A DNA stretch of 64,000 nucleotides from positions 2,524,501-2,588,500 of the forward strand of contig NZ_BLLN01000005.1 of the NCBI RefSeq assembly GCF_011170125.1, given 5' to 3'. This stretch comes from Streptomyces diastaticus subsp. diastaticus. GTDB taxonomy: Bacteria; Actinomycetota; Actinomycetes; Streptomycetales; Streptomycetaceae. The number at the start of each line of letters is the position of its first letter. Positions within the stretch are counted from its first letter, which is position 1. The translations under genes and the position numbers were made by a program. The notes beneath the pieces were generated by a model that did no database searches, was not told where the DNA came from, and saw only the letters and a list, made by a program, of their open reading frames with translations. This document shows, piece by piece, positions 27,503 through 37,036 of this stretch.

Positions 27503-29103
27503 GGGCGAATCGCGATCGTCTCGTGCAGGAACAGCCGCTTCGCGGTGCCGCCCCGCTCCCCGACATGGGCGACCAGTCTGTCGCTGTCGATCATCGCCGG
27601 ATGCTTCTCGTCGTACTCGACGCACATGACCGCGCCGAGCCACGGCTCCTGGCCCATCGCGTACACGTAGACGGAGTCGGCGCCGAGCGCGTCGACGATC
27701 TCCGCCGCCTGCGCGAAGTTGCTGCCCTTCAACCGCCGGCCCGCGTCGATCCGGCGTTCCAGTTTCTCCGGGAAGAGCGGGCCGTAGAGCCAGCTGACCG
27801 CCGCCCCCACGCTCTCCATCCCGATGAACACCGTGTGCACCTGGCCGAGCGCGGCCGTCACCTGCGGGTACAGCTCCGGCGAGACGTTGGTGGAGTCGGC
27901 GGCGAACAGCACCCGGGTCCCGTCCAGGTCCAGCATCCAGCCGCACTTGGTACGGATCCGGATGTCCCCGTGCTCCCCGAGGAACGGCACCGCGGTGATG
28001 CTGCCGCCGGGGGTGTCGAGCGTGTCCAGGTCATCGAGTTCGACGATGTCCCGGAAGCCGAGACCCGTCAGGATCCGTTTGAGATCGGGATCGACGAGGC
28101 TGGAGTTGGCGGACTTGGCGATGACGACGCGCCCCACACGGTGACGGATCTTGATGAGCGTCTCCAGGAGCATGTGGTCCTGGTGGTTGTGCGTGATCAT
28201 CACGTAGTCGATGCGCTCGGGCAGGTCGTCGAAGGTGAACCTGCCGTCGCTCTCGTGCCCGTAGCCGCTGTAGCTGATCACCGGGTCCACCAGGAAGGTG
28301 GTCCCCCGGTGCCGGACGAACACGCAGGCGTGGCCCACGTATTCGAGGACGTCCTCGCCGGGCTCCGCGTGCCCCGGGCTGTCCGCGGGCTCCGGGTCCT
28401 CTGCGAAGAAGCCCTTGAAGGCGGCAGCGCGTTCCCCGTCGAGGCCAAGGCCGTCGATCACCCGGCGCAGCTCCTCCTCGGTGAGTCCGCCGCGGAAGAC
28501 CGTGTCGAGGAGTTCCGATTCCAGCGGCACCGTGACCAGCACCTGCTCGGGGGTGTAGGCGAGGACCGGGGTGGTCAGGGCGAACTGGCGCGCGTCCTGG
28601 TGGACCTCGGAGAACCTGACCTGCTGGAGAGCGGTGTCGAAGTAGGGGGAGGCGTAGAGGAACGGCTCGATGAACCGGTAGTCCGGCGTGCGGTTGTCCC
28701 GGTTGTAGAACAACTCCACACGGCCGGCCAGCGGCGCGGGCAGTCGCCGGTACACCTGGTCCAGTGAGGCGCCGGTCTGCTCCGGAAGGATCTTCTGCTC
28801 CAGCTCGTCGATGGCGTCGGCGAGTTCGAGGAGCGGGGCGTACTGCTCGCGGGCGGTGTCGTACCACTTGCGGATCCGGTCGTAGGAGCCGTCCTGCTCG
28901 TACACGAACGGGCCGCCGAGGAAGCGGGCGTTCCGCAGTGCCGTGCGGTGGGTCTGAGGGTCGGCAAGGTAGGACTCGACGATGTTTCGGTAGTGGTTCT
29001 TGAGGTACTTCGCCAGCGTCTGAGGAGGGAGCAGGTACGACCAGGCGTACCATCCCGCGACGGCCGGCTCCGCGATGACGTTCTTCTTGAGAGACAGGGT
29101 CAC
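27499..29103 (-). CDS. CmlA-type diiron beta-hydroxylase for NRPS-bound amino acids
   Basis: Protein of 534 residues with an N-terminal substrate/carrier-binding half and a C-terminal metallo-beta-lactamase fold. From GTG 29103 (GGAG six bases upstream) the motif HNHQDH falls at residues 305-310, the Glu of FLGEHGD at 377 and the Asp of FAADST at 403. These are the numbers I recall for the iron ligands of CmlA (H305, H307, D309, H310, E377, D403), which hydroxylates p-aminophenylalanine on the CmlP carrier in chloramphenicol synthesis. An upstream GTG at 29121 would shift this by six. The partner A-T-R NRPS is two genes upstream. Confidence 0.92.
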   Translation of the reverse strand: MTLSLKKNVIAEPAVAGWYAWSYLLPPQTLAKYLKNHYRNIVESYLADPQTHRTALRNARFLGGPFVYEQDGSYDRIRKWYDTAREQYAPLLELADAIDELEQKILPEQTGASLDQVYRRLPAPLAGRVELFYNRDNRTPDYRFIEPFLYASPYFDTALQQVRFSEVHQDARQFALTTPVLAYTPEQVLVTVPLESELLDTVFRGGLTEEELRRVIDGLGLDGERAAAFKGFFAEDPEPADSPGHAEPGEDVLEYVGHACVFVRHRGTTFLVDPVISYSGYGHESDGRFTFDDLPERIDYVMITHNHQDHMLLETLIKIRHRVGRVVIAKSANSSLVDPDLKRILTGLGFRDIVELDDLDTLDTPGGSITAVPFLGEHGDIRIRTKCGWMLDLDGTRVLFAADSTNVSPELYPQVTAALGQVHTVFIGMESVGAAVSWLYGPLFPEKLERRIDAGRRLKGSNFAQAAEIVDALGADSVYVYAMGQEPWLGAVMCVEYDEKHPAMIDSDRLVAHVGERGGTAKRLFLHETIAIRP

Positions 29104-29104
29104 A

Positions 29105-30115
29105 TCAGGCTCCGTGTTCACACACGTAGTACTGGAAGAGGTGGTCGTCCTGGCGCGCGACGGTCTGCCGGACGCGCAGCCCGGCGCTCACCAGGTCCAC
29201 GGCGTCGAGCAGGACGGGGCTGTGTCCGAGCAGGACCATGGTTCCGCCCGGACGCAGCGTGTCGACCAGTGCCGGCAGAAGGGACCGGGCCTGGGCGGTG
29301 GAGACGACCTCGGAGTTGAGGAACCGGCTGAACAGGATGTCGACGCTGCCGGACTCGACGGCGGGGGAGGCCGCGTCACCGCAGACGACCCTCTCCAGAC
29401 GGGAGGCGGCGAAGTCGGCCATCTGACTGCTCAGGTCCTGGCCCACCGTGCGGATCCGGGCGGGGTCCATGGTGGCGAACTCGGACAGGAACTGACCCGT
29501 CGAGCAGGCCGGGTCGTACGCGAGGAGGTCGCCGTCGGCGGCTTCGCACCACGATCGGAACCGTTCCCGGGTGTAGCGCCGGAGGTGCTGCTCACCGAGA
29601 CCGAGGAACGCCGCGCGTTCCTCCGTGACCAGCCAGCCGTCGGAGGGGCTGGTCTTCTCGCGGCCGGGATCACGCTGCTTGGCGAAGGGGTGCACGATCT
29701 CCGTGAGTGGCGTGATCGCCTCGAAGGCGGCACGGCGGCCGGTCTCGTCCAGCGGCTCGAAGACGATCCGGGCGTCAGTGTCGGAGGTACGGACGGACGT
29801 CACCGTGCCGACCACGTTGTACCAGTACACGCGGCTGCAGAAGACACCCGGCATACCCTGGTCGAGCACGTAGTCGGAGATCGTCTTGCAGCCCGCGTAC
29901 CAGTGGCCCTCCGTCTGGAAGAGGAACAGCCGCTCGGGACGGTCCGTGAGCCGCTCACGCAGCTCGTGGCCGCCGGCGCGTCGCCAGCGGGTGAAGTCGC
30001 CCCGGCGAAGCTCCTCCCGGATGCTGATCTCGCCGTCGACGAACCCCGCGTCGAGGGGCGGGCCCGGATCCCAGCGCTGCTCGGAAACCACGGTCATGGC
30101 CGTGTCGGAAGTCAT
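29105..30115 (-). CDS. SAM-dependent enzyme with unusual N-terminal domain
   Basis: Protein of 336 residues. The C-terminal half is a class I methyltransferase fold with SAM loop DPACSTGQFL at 201, acidic VGQDLSS and GDAASP, and late FQYYVCEHGA. The first 150 residues are not a standard methyltransferase cap; they contain Trp/Tyr-rich HWYAGCK and SRVYWYN. The glycine-poor SAM motif is unusual. It may be a methyltransferase or a SAM-consuming cyclase such as azetidine-2-carboxylate synthases, which I raise only as a possibility. It lies 3 bases after the A-T-R gene and ends 1 base before the CmlA-like start. Confidence 0.7.
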   Translation of the reverse strand: MTSDTAMTVVSEQRWDPGPPLDAGFVDGEISIREELRRGDFTRWRRAGGHELRERLTDRPERLFLFQTEGHWYAGCKTISDYVLDQGMPGVFCSRVYWYNVVGTVTSVRTSDTDARIVFEPLDETGRRAAFEAITPLTEIVHPFAKQRDPGREKTSPSDGWLVTEERAAFLGLGEQHLRRYTRERFRSWCEAADGDLLAYDPACSTGQFLSEFATMDPARIRTVGQDLSSQMADFAASRLERVVCGDAASPAVESGSVDILFSRFLNSEVVSTAQARSLLPALVDTLRPGGTMVLLGHSPVLLDAVDLVSAGLRVRQTVARQDDHLFQYYVCEHGA

Positions 30116-30118
30116 GCG

Positions 30119-32836
30119 TCAGATCTCCAAGGTCTTGATGAGTTCCCGGATGATCGGCCGGCACGTGGCGTGTACCGGTCCGCTCCAGCCCTGCTCGTCG
30201 AGCCAGAGCCGGAGTGCGGCCAGCACGCGGGGGTCCGTGGCACCGGCCTCTGTCACGGCCGCGAGCCACTCCCGCGGATCGGCCAGGGCCACGCCGCCGA
30301 GCTCGGCGCTCAGCTGGTCGGTGTCGTAGGTGCGCTGCAAGAGGACGGCTCGCCGCTCCGCCGCCCGCCCGGCGGCCGCGGTCAGCAACGTCTCCACGAC
30401 GTCGGCGACGTGGCACACCGGCACGAGACCGGCCAGCCTCGGCATGACGCGGCGCTGCCCGGAGATCCGCAGCAGGTTGGCGAAGACATCGTCGTCGAGG
30501 AAGGCCGCGTCGCCCGCCTGGTGCCCGTACACGAGTCCGGTGCGGACGATGTCGACCCGGCAGCCCGTGCCGTCGAGCGCTCCGACGTAGCTCTCGGCCA
30601 CGAACTTCGACTGGGAGTACGGGTCGCCGACGGCCTCCAGGGCGTCCTCGGTCAGCGGCACGAACTCCTGGCCGACGGAGGCCGCGGAGACGAACACGAA
30701 CTGATGCGCGCCGCGCTCGGCCGCTGCCCGGACCAGGGTCCGGGTCGTCGCGATACTGTCCTTGACCTGGCGCTCCAGTGGCAGCACGTGGTTGACGTGG
30801 TAGCCGCAGTGCACGACGGCGCCCCAGCCTCCGGTGTCCTCCGCCGGCGCCTCCAGGTCGTCGTAGCTCAGGAACCGCACATCGGAGAAGTCGGCCTCCT
30901 GACGGCCGAACCGCACACAGTGGCGCTCGACGACGCGGCGGGGGCTGCTGGTGGTGACGACGACCAGCGGACGGCCGGTGCCGAGCAGCTTGTCGAGGAC
31001 GTGCCCACCGATGAATCCACCGGCTCCGGTGACGGTGACCGTCCCCGGGGCACCTGATGCCTCCTGCCGCAGGGCCGTGAGCGAGGCGGTCAGTCCGGCC
31101 AGATCGCTGGAGACCGTGCGGAGGACGGCGGGTACCGGGGAGGCCGCGGCCTGCGGAGCGTCGCCCACGGCGGCGAGGAACCCCTCGACGGTGAAGTCGT
31201 AGTTGAGCAGGTCGAAGGCGCTCTGCACCCGCTCCTCGCCGTACAGCTGGGCGAGCTTGACCTGGAGTTGCACGAGCCCGAAGGAGTCGCCGCCCGCGTC
31301 GAAGAACGACGTGCCGGGGGTGACCGGGACACCGAGGAGTTCTTCGACCAGGGCACTCACGGCGTCCTGACCGGCTTCCTCGCCGGCTCCGCCGGACCGC
31401 GTGCCGGTGCCGTCGCGCCCGACGAGGGCGCGCAGGGCGTCCTTGTCGGCCTTGCCCGTGTGCCCGACCGGGATGTCGGGGACCAGCAGGAGTGTGTCGG
31501 GCACTTCCCAGTTCGGGAGCACCTCGCGCAGCCACGCCTTGAGCTCCGGCTCGGTCCGGCCGGTGGTGGTGTGGGCGAGGACCAGAGAGCCTTCGTGTGT
31601 CAGTACCGCGACGCGCGATCCGAGCAGCGCGGACAGCCGGCCTTCGAGCTCGGTGAGGGCGATCCGGTGGCCGAGACGCTTGATCCGGTCGTCGATGCGG
31701 CCACGGTAGAAGACCTCCCCATCGCGGAGTTCGACCTCGTCCCCGGTGTGATAGGCCCTGGCCCCGTCGACCGTGGTGAAGGGTGCTTCTCCCCGCTCCA
31801 CACCTTCGTACCCCAAGGCGACTCCCTGGCCGACGATGACGAGTTCGCCCAGTCCCGACGTGTTGTACGTGTGCGTCGCCGGATCGTGGACGCGGGCCTC
31901 GTACCCGTCGACGGGGCGGCCGACCGAGGTGGTGAACCGGCTCGGCTCGGCCACGGAGAAGCAGACTGTGCCCTCGGTGGGGCCGTAGGCGTTGAACACC
32001 CGGCTGAACCGGGCCGCCATCCGGAAGTCGACCTCGGTCATGGCCTCGCCCGCGAAGACGACCGTGCCGATCATCTTGCGCGCCTCGTCGGTCAGCCGCG
32101 CGTACACCGACGGCGGGGCGGTGATCACGTCGCAGCCGTGCTCGGCCAGGTGGGTGCCCACCGCGTTCACCCAGGAGCCGCCGTCCCATACGGGGACGAC
32201 GAGGGTGCCGCCGGCGTAGAGGGTCACGAGCACCTCGGCGACGGAGGCGTCGAAGGCGAGGGAGGAGAACTGGAGCACACGGTCGCCAGGTTCGACACCG
32301 AACAAGCGCGTCTGGGCCTCGCAGAGGGCCTCGACGCCCTGGTGGCCGACGTTCACCAGTTTGGGCAGCCCGCTGGATCCCGAGGTGAAGATCGAGTAGG
32401 CCGTCTCCTGCACGGGCCAGGACACCGGGCTCTCGGCACCGTCCGCCAAAGAAGCCCCGGCGGCCAGTTGAGCCGCGTCGATCACCGGCCTGCCGAGGTC
32501 CTCCTCGCGCAGGGGCTCGGTGGTGCAGCGGAGCACCAGGTCGGGTCCGGCCACACGCAGGGCCTCACGCATCCGCTCCGGCGGAAGGCCGGGGCTGAGC
32601 GGGGTGTGGACCAGCCCGGCGCGCATCACGGCCAGCGTCCAGACGAGCGCCTCCGCTGTGTGCTCGCCGACCAGCGCGATGCGTACGGCCTTCGGGTGGA
32701 GGCCGCGCAGCCGCGCGGCCCGGTCCCGGGTGATCCGGTCCAGGTCGGCGTACGACCAGGTCCGCGTACCCGACTCCAGGGCCGGCTCGGCACCGCGCGC
32801 GCCGAGGTGGTGGGCGAGGAACGTGGAAAGATCCAC
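30119..32836 (-). CDS. NRPS module A-T-R (adenylation, carrier, thioester reductase), CmlP-like
   Basis: Protein of 905 residues. The A domain (1-470) has IFTSGSSGLPKLV, AYGPTEGTV and the catalytic Lys in VGHTGKADKDALR. The carrier Ser is in FFDAGGDSFGLVQLQ (about 510). The reductase (600-905) has the Rossmann loop VTVTGAGGFIGGHVL and YSQSK. Specificity residues read by eye are D A A T V A A V C K, close to the aromatic codes (Tyr DASTVAAVCK, Phe DAWTIAAICK). Release should be reductive to an aldehyde or alcohol. GTG at 32836 follows AAGGGAAG. The domain order is that of CmlP. Confidence 0.92.
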   Translation of the reverse strand: MDLSTFLAHHLGARGAEPALESGTRTWSYADLDRITRDRAARLRGLHPKAVRIALVGEHTAEALVWTLAVMRAGLVHTPLSPGLPPERMREALRVAGPDLVLRCTTEPLREEDLGRPVIDAAQLAAGASLADGAESPVSWPVQETAYSIFTSGSSGLPKLVNVGHQGVEALCEAQTRLFGVEPGDRVLQFSSLAFDASVAEVLVTLYAGGTLVVPVWDGGSWVNAVGTHLAEHGCDVITAPPSVYARLTDEARKMIGTVVFAGEAMTEVDFRMAARFSRVFNAYGPTEGTVCFSVAEPSRFTTSVGRPVDGYEARVHDPATHTYNTSGLGELVIVGQGVALGYEGVERGEAPFTTVDGARAYHTGDEVELRDGEVFYRGRIDDRIKRLGHRIALTELEGRLSALLGSRVAVLTHEGSLVLAHTTTGRTEPELKAWLREVLPNWEVPDTLLLVPDIPVGHTGKADKDALRALVGRDGTGTRSGGAGEEAGQDAVSALVEELLGVPVTPGTSFFDAGGDSFGLVQLQVKLAQLYGEERVQSAFDLLNYDFTVEGFLAAVGDAPQAAASPVPAVLRTVSSDLAGLTASLTALRQEASGAPGTVTVTGAGGFIGGHVLDKLLGTGRPLVVVTTSSPRRVVERHCVRFGRQEADFSDVRFLSYDDLEAPAEDTGGWGAVVHCGYHVNHVLPLERQVKDSIATTRTLVRAAAERGAHQFVFVSAASVGQEFVPLTEDALEAVGDPYSQSKFVAESYVGALDGTGCRVDIVRTGLVYGHQAGDAAFLDDDVFANLLRISGQRRVMPRLAGLVPVCHVADVVETLLTAAAGRAAERRAVLLQRTYDTDQLSAELGGVALADPREWLAAVTEAGATDPRVLAALRLWLDEQGWSGPVHATCRPIIRELIKTLEI

Positions 32837-32905
32837 CGGGCTTCCCTTCAGGTTGGCTTGTCGCTCGGCGGGAACCCGTCCGGCACCGGGCGGGCCCCCC
32901 GCGCG

Positions 32906-35900
32906 TCAGGACTGTGCGGTGTCCGGCCGGGGGACTGTCAGTTCGCGCAGGATCTCCACGTACTCCGCCAGCGTGCGCGCGGCGACCGGCTCGTCCATGA
33001 CGTCGGCGCTGTACGGCAGGACCACGACCAGTTCGTCCCCGACCTCGTTGATCTCCACCGTCAGGTCGGCCTTGGCCGTGCCGTTGTCCACGAGCCACGG
33101 CACCACGTGGGCCCCGGTGAGGGCGGCGCGGGGACGCAACGGCCCCTGGTAGGCCAGGACCACCTGGACGAGCGGCTGGCCCGACGTGCCGCCCCGGGCG
33201 CCTACCGCCCGCACGACGTCGTTGAACGCGACGTACTGGTGCTCCAGGCCCTCCTGGATCCGCTCGTCCACGGCGCCGAGCAGCGGGAGCGGGTCGAGGC
33301 GGCCGTCGAGTCTCACCCGCATCACCACGGTGTTGGTGAAGAACCCGATGACGTCCTCGGCCTCCTGGCTCGGCCGGCCCGAGAAGGGAGAGCCGATGAG
33401 GACGTCCCGCTGCCCGGTGCGCCGGGACACCAGTACGGCGAGGGCCAGGAGACACACCGCGTACGGGGTGGTGCCCGCCTCCTTGGCCAGCCTTTCGACC
33501 GCCGCGCGTAGTTCGGGTCCCGTCTCGTGGTTCACCCGGCCACCGAGGTGGCTGAACGAGGCCGACCGGGTACCCGCGGTCGAAAGGTTCGTCACGGTGG
33601 GGGCGCCGTCGAGCACGGCGCGCCAGTGATCGAGACCCGCCGCGAGCACCGGGTGCCCGGCCGTGGTGCGCTGCCACAGGGCGTGGTCGCGGGGGCGGAG
33701 CTCCTTCCCGGGCCGCGGAGCCGGTTCCCGTCCCGCCCCGCGCGCGGCGTAGCACTGCGCCAGGTCGTGGTCGAGCACGTCCTGCGAGAGGCCGTCAGCG
33801 ACGGTGTGGTGGGTGACGAGGACAAGTACCCGTGTCTCCGCCCCCAGGTCGAGCAGGGTGGCTCTGAGCAGCGGTGCCCGCTCCAGGTCGAAGGGGAGGG
33901 CACCGAGTTCCGCGACCCGCCGAGTGGCCGCCGCGAAGGGATCGGCGGTCCCGGTCAGATCCTCCTCGGCCAGCTCCACCGTGACGTGCGCGGCGATGTC
34001 GACGCGGAGGTCGGCGCCGTCCAGGTGCAGACTGCTCCGAAAGGCCTCGTGCCGGTCCGCCAGGTCCTGCACCGCGCGCCGCAGGGCGGACAGGTCCACG
34101 GGTCCGGTGATGTGGAGGGCGGACGTCTCGTTGTAGGCGACGGACGCGGCCTGCTTCGCCCGGGCCTGGGCCCAGAGGCGCCGCTGGTGCAGGGAGGCGG
34201 GGTGCGACGGGCCGGCCGCGGTGCGGGTGAGCGGCGGCAGGGCACCACGTCCGGCGTCGCCGGCTGCCAGAAGGCGGGCCAGGTCCGCCAGGGTGCCGGC
34301 GCCCACGAGTTCCCGGACGGTCAGCGGAACGCCGAAGTGTTCGCGGATCCGGTTCTGCGCCCTGATGGCCTGGAGCGAGGTACCGCCGAGGGCGCGGAAG
34401 CCGTCCTCGGGACCGACCTCCTCGACCTCCAGGACCTCCTCCCAGATGCGGGCCAGGTCAGCCTCCGGCCCGGGGCGCGGAGCCGGCCGGGCGACGCGGG
34501 AGCCCGCCCCCCGCCGGCGGTGCGCGCGCAGCGCGGCCAGATCCACCTTGCCGTGCTGATTGAGCGGGAGGCGCTCCAGGGGCACGAGGAACGACGGCAC
34601 CATGGCGGGCGGCAGCTCATCGGCCAGCCGGTCGCCCAGTTCCTTCTCCACCCCAGGGGTGCCGACGACAAAGCCCACGAGCCTGGCGTCCGAGCCCTCC
34701 CCCTGGACGACGACCGCGCAGGACCGCACGCCCGGGTGTGCGGCCATCACCGCTTCGATCTCTCCCCGTTCGACGCGCTGGCCACGGACGTTGAGCTGTC
34801 CGTCCACGCGGCCCAGGAACTCCAGATTGCCGTCCGGCAGGTACCGCACCCGGTCGCCGGTGCGGTAGAGGCGGGAGCCGGGCCGCCCGCTGAAGGGGTC
34901 CTGCGGGAACTGGCGTTCCGTGAGTTCGGGGAGTCTCCAGTATCCGCGCGCCAGGCCCCGGCCGCCCACGTGGAGTTCACCCGGCGCGCCTTCGGCGACA
35001 GGATTCATCTGCTCGTCGAGCACGTGCAGTTCGCGACCGGGCAGGGCCTTGCCGATCGGCGGTGCGTCGCCGGGCGGGCGTTCGTCCGAGGCGCTGGCCG
35101 CGACGGTCACCTCGGTGGGGCCGTAGAGGTTGATCAGGCGTCGGCCGCTCCCCCAGCGTTCGGCTGTCCGGGGCCGGCATCGCTCCCCGATGTAGGCGAG
35201 CGTGTGCAGGGCCGGCAGGGGCGGTTCCTCGGCCAGCTCGGCGAGCAGCGCGGGGGGCAGCAGCGCCGTGGTGACGCGGGCGTCCCGGAGGAACCGCACC
35301 AGGCCGGGCCCGGCCGTCTCGGTGCCGGCGGGCGGGATGACCACGGTGCCGCCGGCGGCGAGCACCGCGTAGATGTCGAGGGCCTGGATCTCCCAGGTCA
35401 GCGGGTAGAACTGGAGGAACCGGGTGCCGGGCGCGAGGCCCAGGTAGGGCTCGATCATCTCCATGAAGTAGGTCATGGAGTCGTGCACGTGCATGACGCC
35501 CTTGGGGCGGCCCGTTGTTCCGGACGTGTAGGTGATGAAGGCGAGCCTCTCGGGATCGCCTTCGGAGGGCACCGCGCCCGGCTCCCCCGGCATCGGGGCG
35601 ACGTCCGTTCCGTGCGCCGGCGACGCGTCGTCCAGCTCCTCGGCGACGAGGAGCGGTATACCGGCCGGGGGCACCGTGTGCCGCATGGCGCGGCTCGCCA
35701 CCGCCAGGCGCGGGGCGATGTCCTCGAGGATCCAGCGCAGCCGTGCCTCCGGATACGCGGGGTCCAGGGCGACGTAGCTGCCACCCGCCTTCAGGATGCC
35801 CAGCAGCGTCACCACCATGGCGGCGGAACGCTCCAGGGACACCGCGACGAAGACGCCCGGCGCGACGCCGTGCGCGCTCAGTCTCCGGGCCGCGGCGTCG

Positions 35901-36016
35901 GACCGGCGCTCCAGTTCGCGAAAGTCGAGGCATTCGTCCCCGTACTCGACGGCCGGAAGGCCCGGAGTCGACCGAGCACGTGCGGCTATGAGGCCGTGAA
36001 TGGTGGACCGGCTCAT
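32906..36016 (-). CDS. NRPS module A-T-C with atypical adenylation pocket
   Basis: Protein of 1036 residues and first gene of the leftward operon. The A domain (1-510) has [33 protein letters not shown] and the catalytic Lys in [12 protein letters not shown]. The carrier is [14 protein letters not shown] (about 560). The C domain (600-1030) has an intact HHTVADG. At the position of Asp235, which binds the alpha-amino group, FYPLTWE replaces FDASVWE, so the substrate may lack a normal alpha-amine. The terminal C domain should pass the acyl group to the A-T-R protein. ATG at 36016 has only a weak ribosome site. Confidence 0.92.
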   Translation of the reverse strand: MSRSTIHGLIAARARSTPGLPAVEYGDECLDFRELERRSDAAARRLSAHGVAPGVFVAVSLERSAAMVVTLLGILKAGGSYVALDPAYPEARLRWILEDIAPRLAVASRAMRHTVPPAGIPLLVAEELDDASPAHGTDVAPMPGEPGAVPSEGDPERLAFITYTSGTTGRPKGVMHVHDSMTYFMEMIEPYLGLAPGTRFLQFYPLTWEIQALDIYAVLAAGGTVVIPPAGTETAGPGLVRFLRDARVTTALLPPALLAELAEEPPLPALHTLAYIGERCRPRTAERWGSGRRLINLYGPTEVTVAASASDERPPGDAPPIGKALPGRELHVLDEQMNPVAEGAPGELHVGGRGLARGYWRLPELTERQFPQDPFSGRPGSRLYRTGDRVRYLPDGNLEFLGRVDGQLNVRGQRVERGEIEAVMAAHPGVRSCAVVVQGEGSDARLVGFVVGTPGVEKELGDRLADELPPAMVPSFLVPLERLPLNQHGKVDLAALRAHRRRGAGSRVARPAPRPGPEADLARIWEEVLEVEEVGPEDGFRALGGTSLQAIRAQNRIREHFGVPLTVRELVGAGTLADLARLLAAGDAGRGALPPLTRTAAGPSHPASLHQRRLWAQARAKQAASVAYNETSALHITGPVDLSALRRAVQDLADRHEAFRSSLHLDGADLRVDIAAHVTVELAEEDLTGTADPFAAATRRVAELGALPFDLERAPLLRATLLDLGAETRVLVLVTHHTVADGLSQDVLDHDLAQCYAARGAGREPAPRPGKELRPRDHALWQRTTAGHPVLAAGLDHWRAVLDGAPTVTNLSTAGTRSASFSHLGGRVNHETGPELRAAVERLAKEAGTTPYAVCLLALAVLVSRRTGQRDVLIGSPFSGRPSQEAEDVIGFFTNTVVMRVRLDGRLDPLPLLGAVDERIQEGLEHQYVAFNDVVRAVGARGGTSGQPLVQVVLAYQGPLRPRAALTGAHVVPWLVDNGTAKADLTVEINEVGDELVVVLPYSADVMDEPVAARTLAEYVEILRELTVPRPDTAQS

Positions 36017-37036
36017 TTACAGAAATCCACGGTGCGTTTCCCCCTGCGCAGTGCAATTTCTTCGCCGCGAAGCCCATGACCTCGGGGCACAATGGAAGGA
36101 ACAACGAAGGAAGGCAAATTTCACCCATCCCAGCGAAACCTGCCGGATCGGGAGCACGGAGCTCATCCGGCAAACTCGCGGAACTCACCGGATGCGGGCA
36201 TACGGATACCCCGGCGGCAGTTCTGGCTGAAGAATCGCAGGGCGCGGGAAGTCGCACACACCCATCACGAAGAAGCGGGACGCTCCCCGAATCGGCCATC
36301 AGCCTCGAACGAGGCGGATCACGCAATAGCTGCGGGGTGACCGATGGAAAGGGGAGTCACCGAAGAGGCTTGGAGCCCTACTGGACGCGCCCGAAAATGT
36401 CCGGAAGTTCGCCCCGCTGGAAAGAGAAAGTCCTGAAAATCCTGCGCGACGGCTGACACTCCGCCGCTCCACCCCGTTCCATCCTCACTCCGCATCCCCC
36501 GTTTCACGCAATTTTCGGCACGCCTCGCGAGCCGCGAGCTGCACTATAGTTTGGGCCCGCAGAGGAGGCAAGAGTCAATCTCTGCACGCGACTTGACGAA
36601 GATGCTTGCGCCGTTCGGACGTTTCTGTTTCGATGACGGACGCAAAAGGTGAAGGCCTTGACACGGGGGTGTCTTCGATGGGCGACACAGACGGGCACAG
36701 CCCGGGTACGCCATTCAATACCACAGCGTCGTGCCCCTTCGGAACTCCGGCACCGCAACAGAATGCCGAACAGGCCGAACCTTCACGAAGCGGATCGAGG
36801 CGCGACCCCGGTCCGCCACTCGGGACCCGGCTGGAACCTCTGGAAAAGTAGCGGTCTCAACCACCGAAACCACACGGTTCCGGCTCGTCCCGGCGCATTC
36901 CCAGGCCATGCCCGGCAAGCGGAATAAATGAATCCGCCAGGCCGGAACGGTCGTCTGCGACGACGCGCACGGTCGAGCCCGTGCGGGTTTCGGCAGGCCG
37001 GACCCGGAATCAGTCTCGACCTCAGGGAGGCGCCTG
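36017..37036. other. One-kilobase divergent control region of the biosynthetic operons
   Basis: Gap of 1020 bases between the two main operons, markedly richer in A and T than its surroundings. A TATAGT hexamer at 36545 on the plus strand is a -10 candidate. A TTGACA at about 36659 overlaps the inverted repeat GACAC-GGGG-GTGTC. Short frames, such as a 16-codon one from 36602 (MLAPFGRFCFDDGRKR) and 84 to 126-codon ones on both strands, show no family, codon bias or ribosome site. I see no supported gene; an RNA leader or a relic regulator is possible. Confidence 0.6.

Noticed and set aside
29103..29121. GTG at 29121 as start of the CmlA-like gene
   Set aside because: It lacks a ribosome site, overlaps the preceding gene by 17 bases and breaks the exact residue-number match with CmlA.
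36606..36851. Small genes in the divergent region of the biosynthetic operons
   Set aside because: No ribosome site, codon bias or recognised family on either strand.
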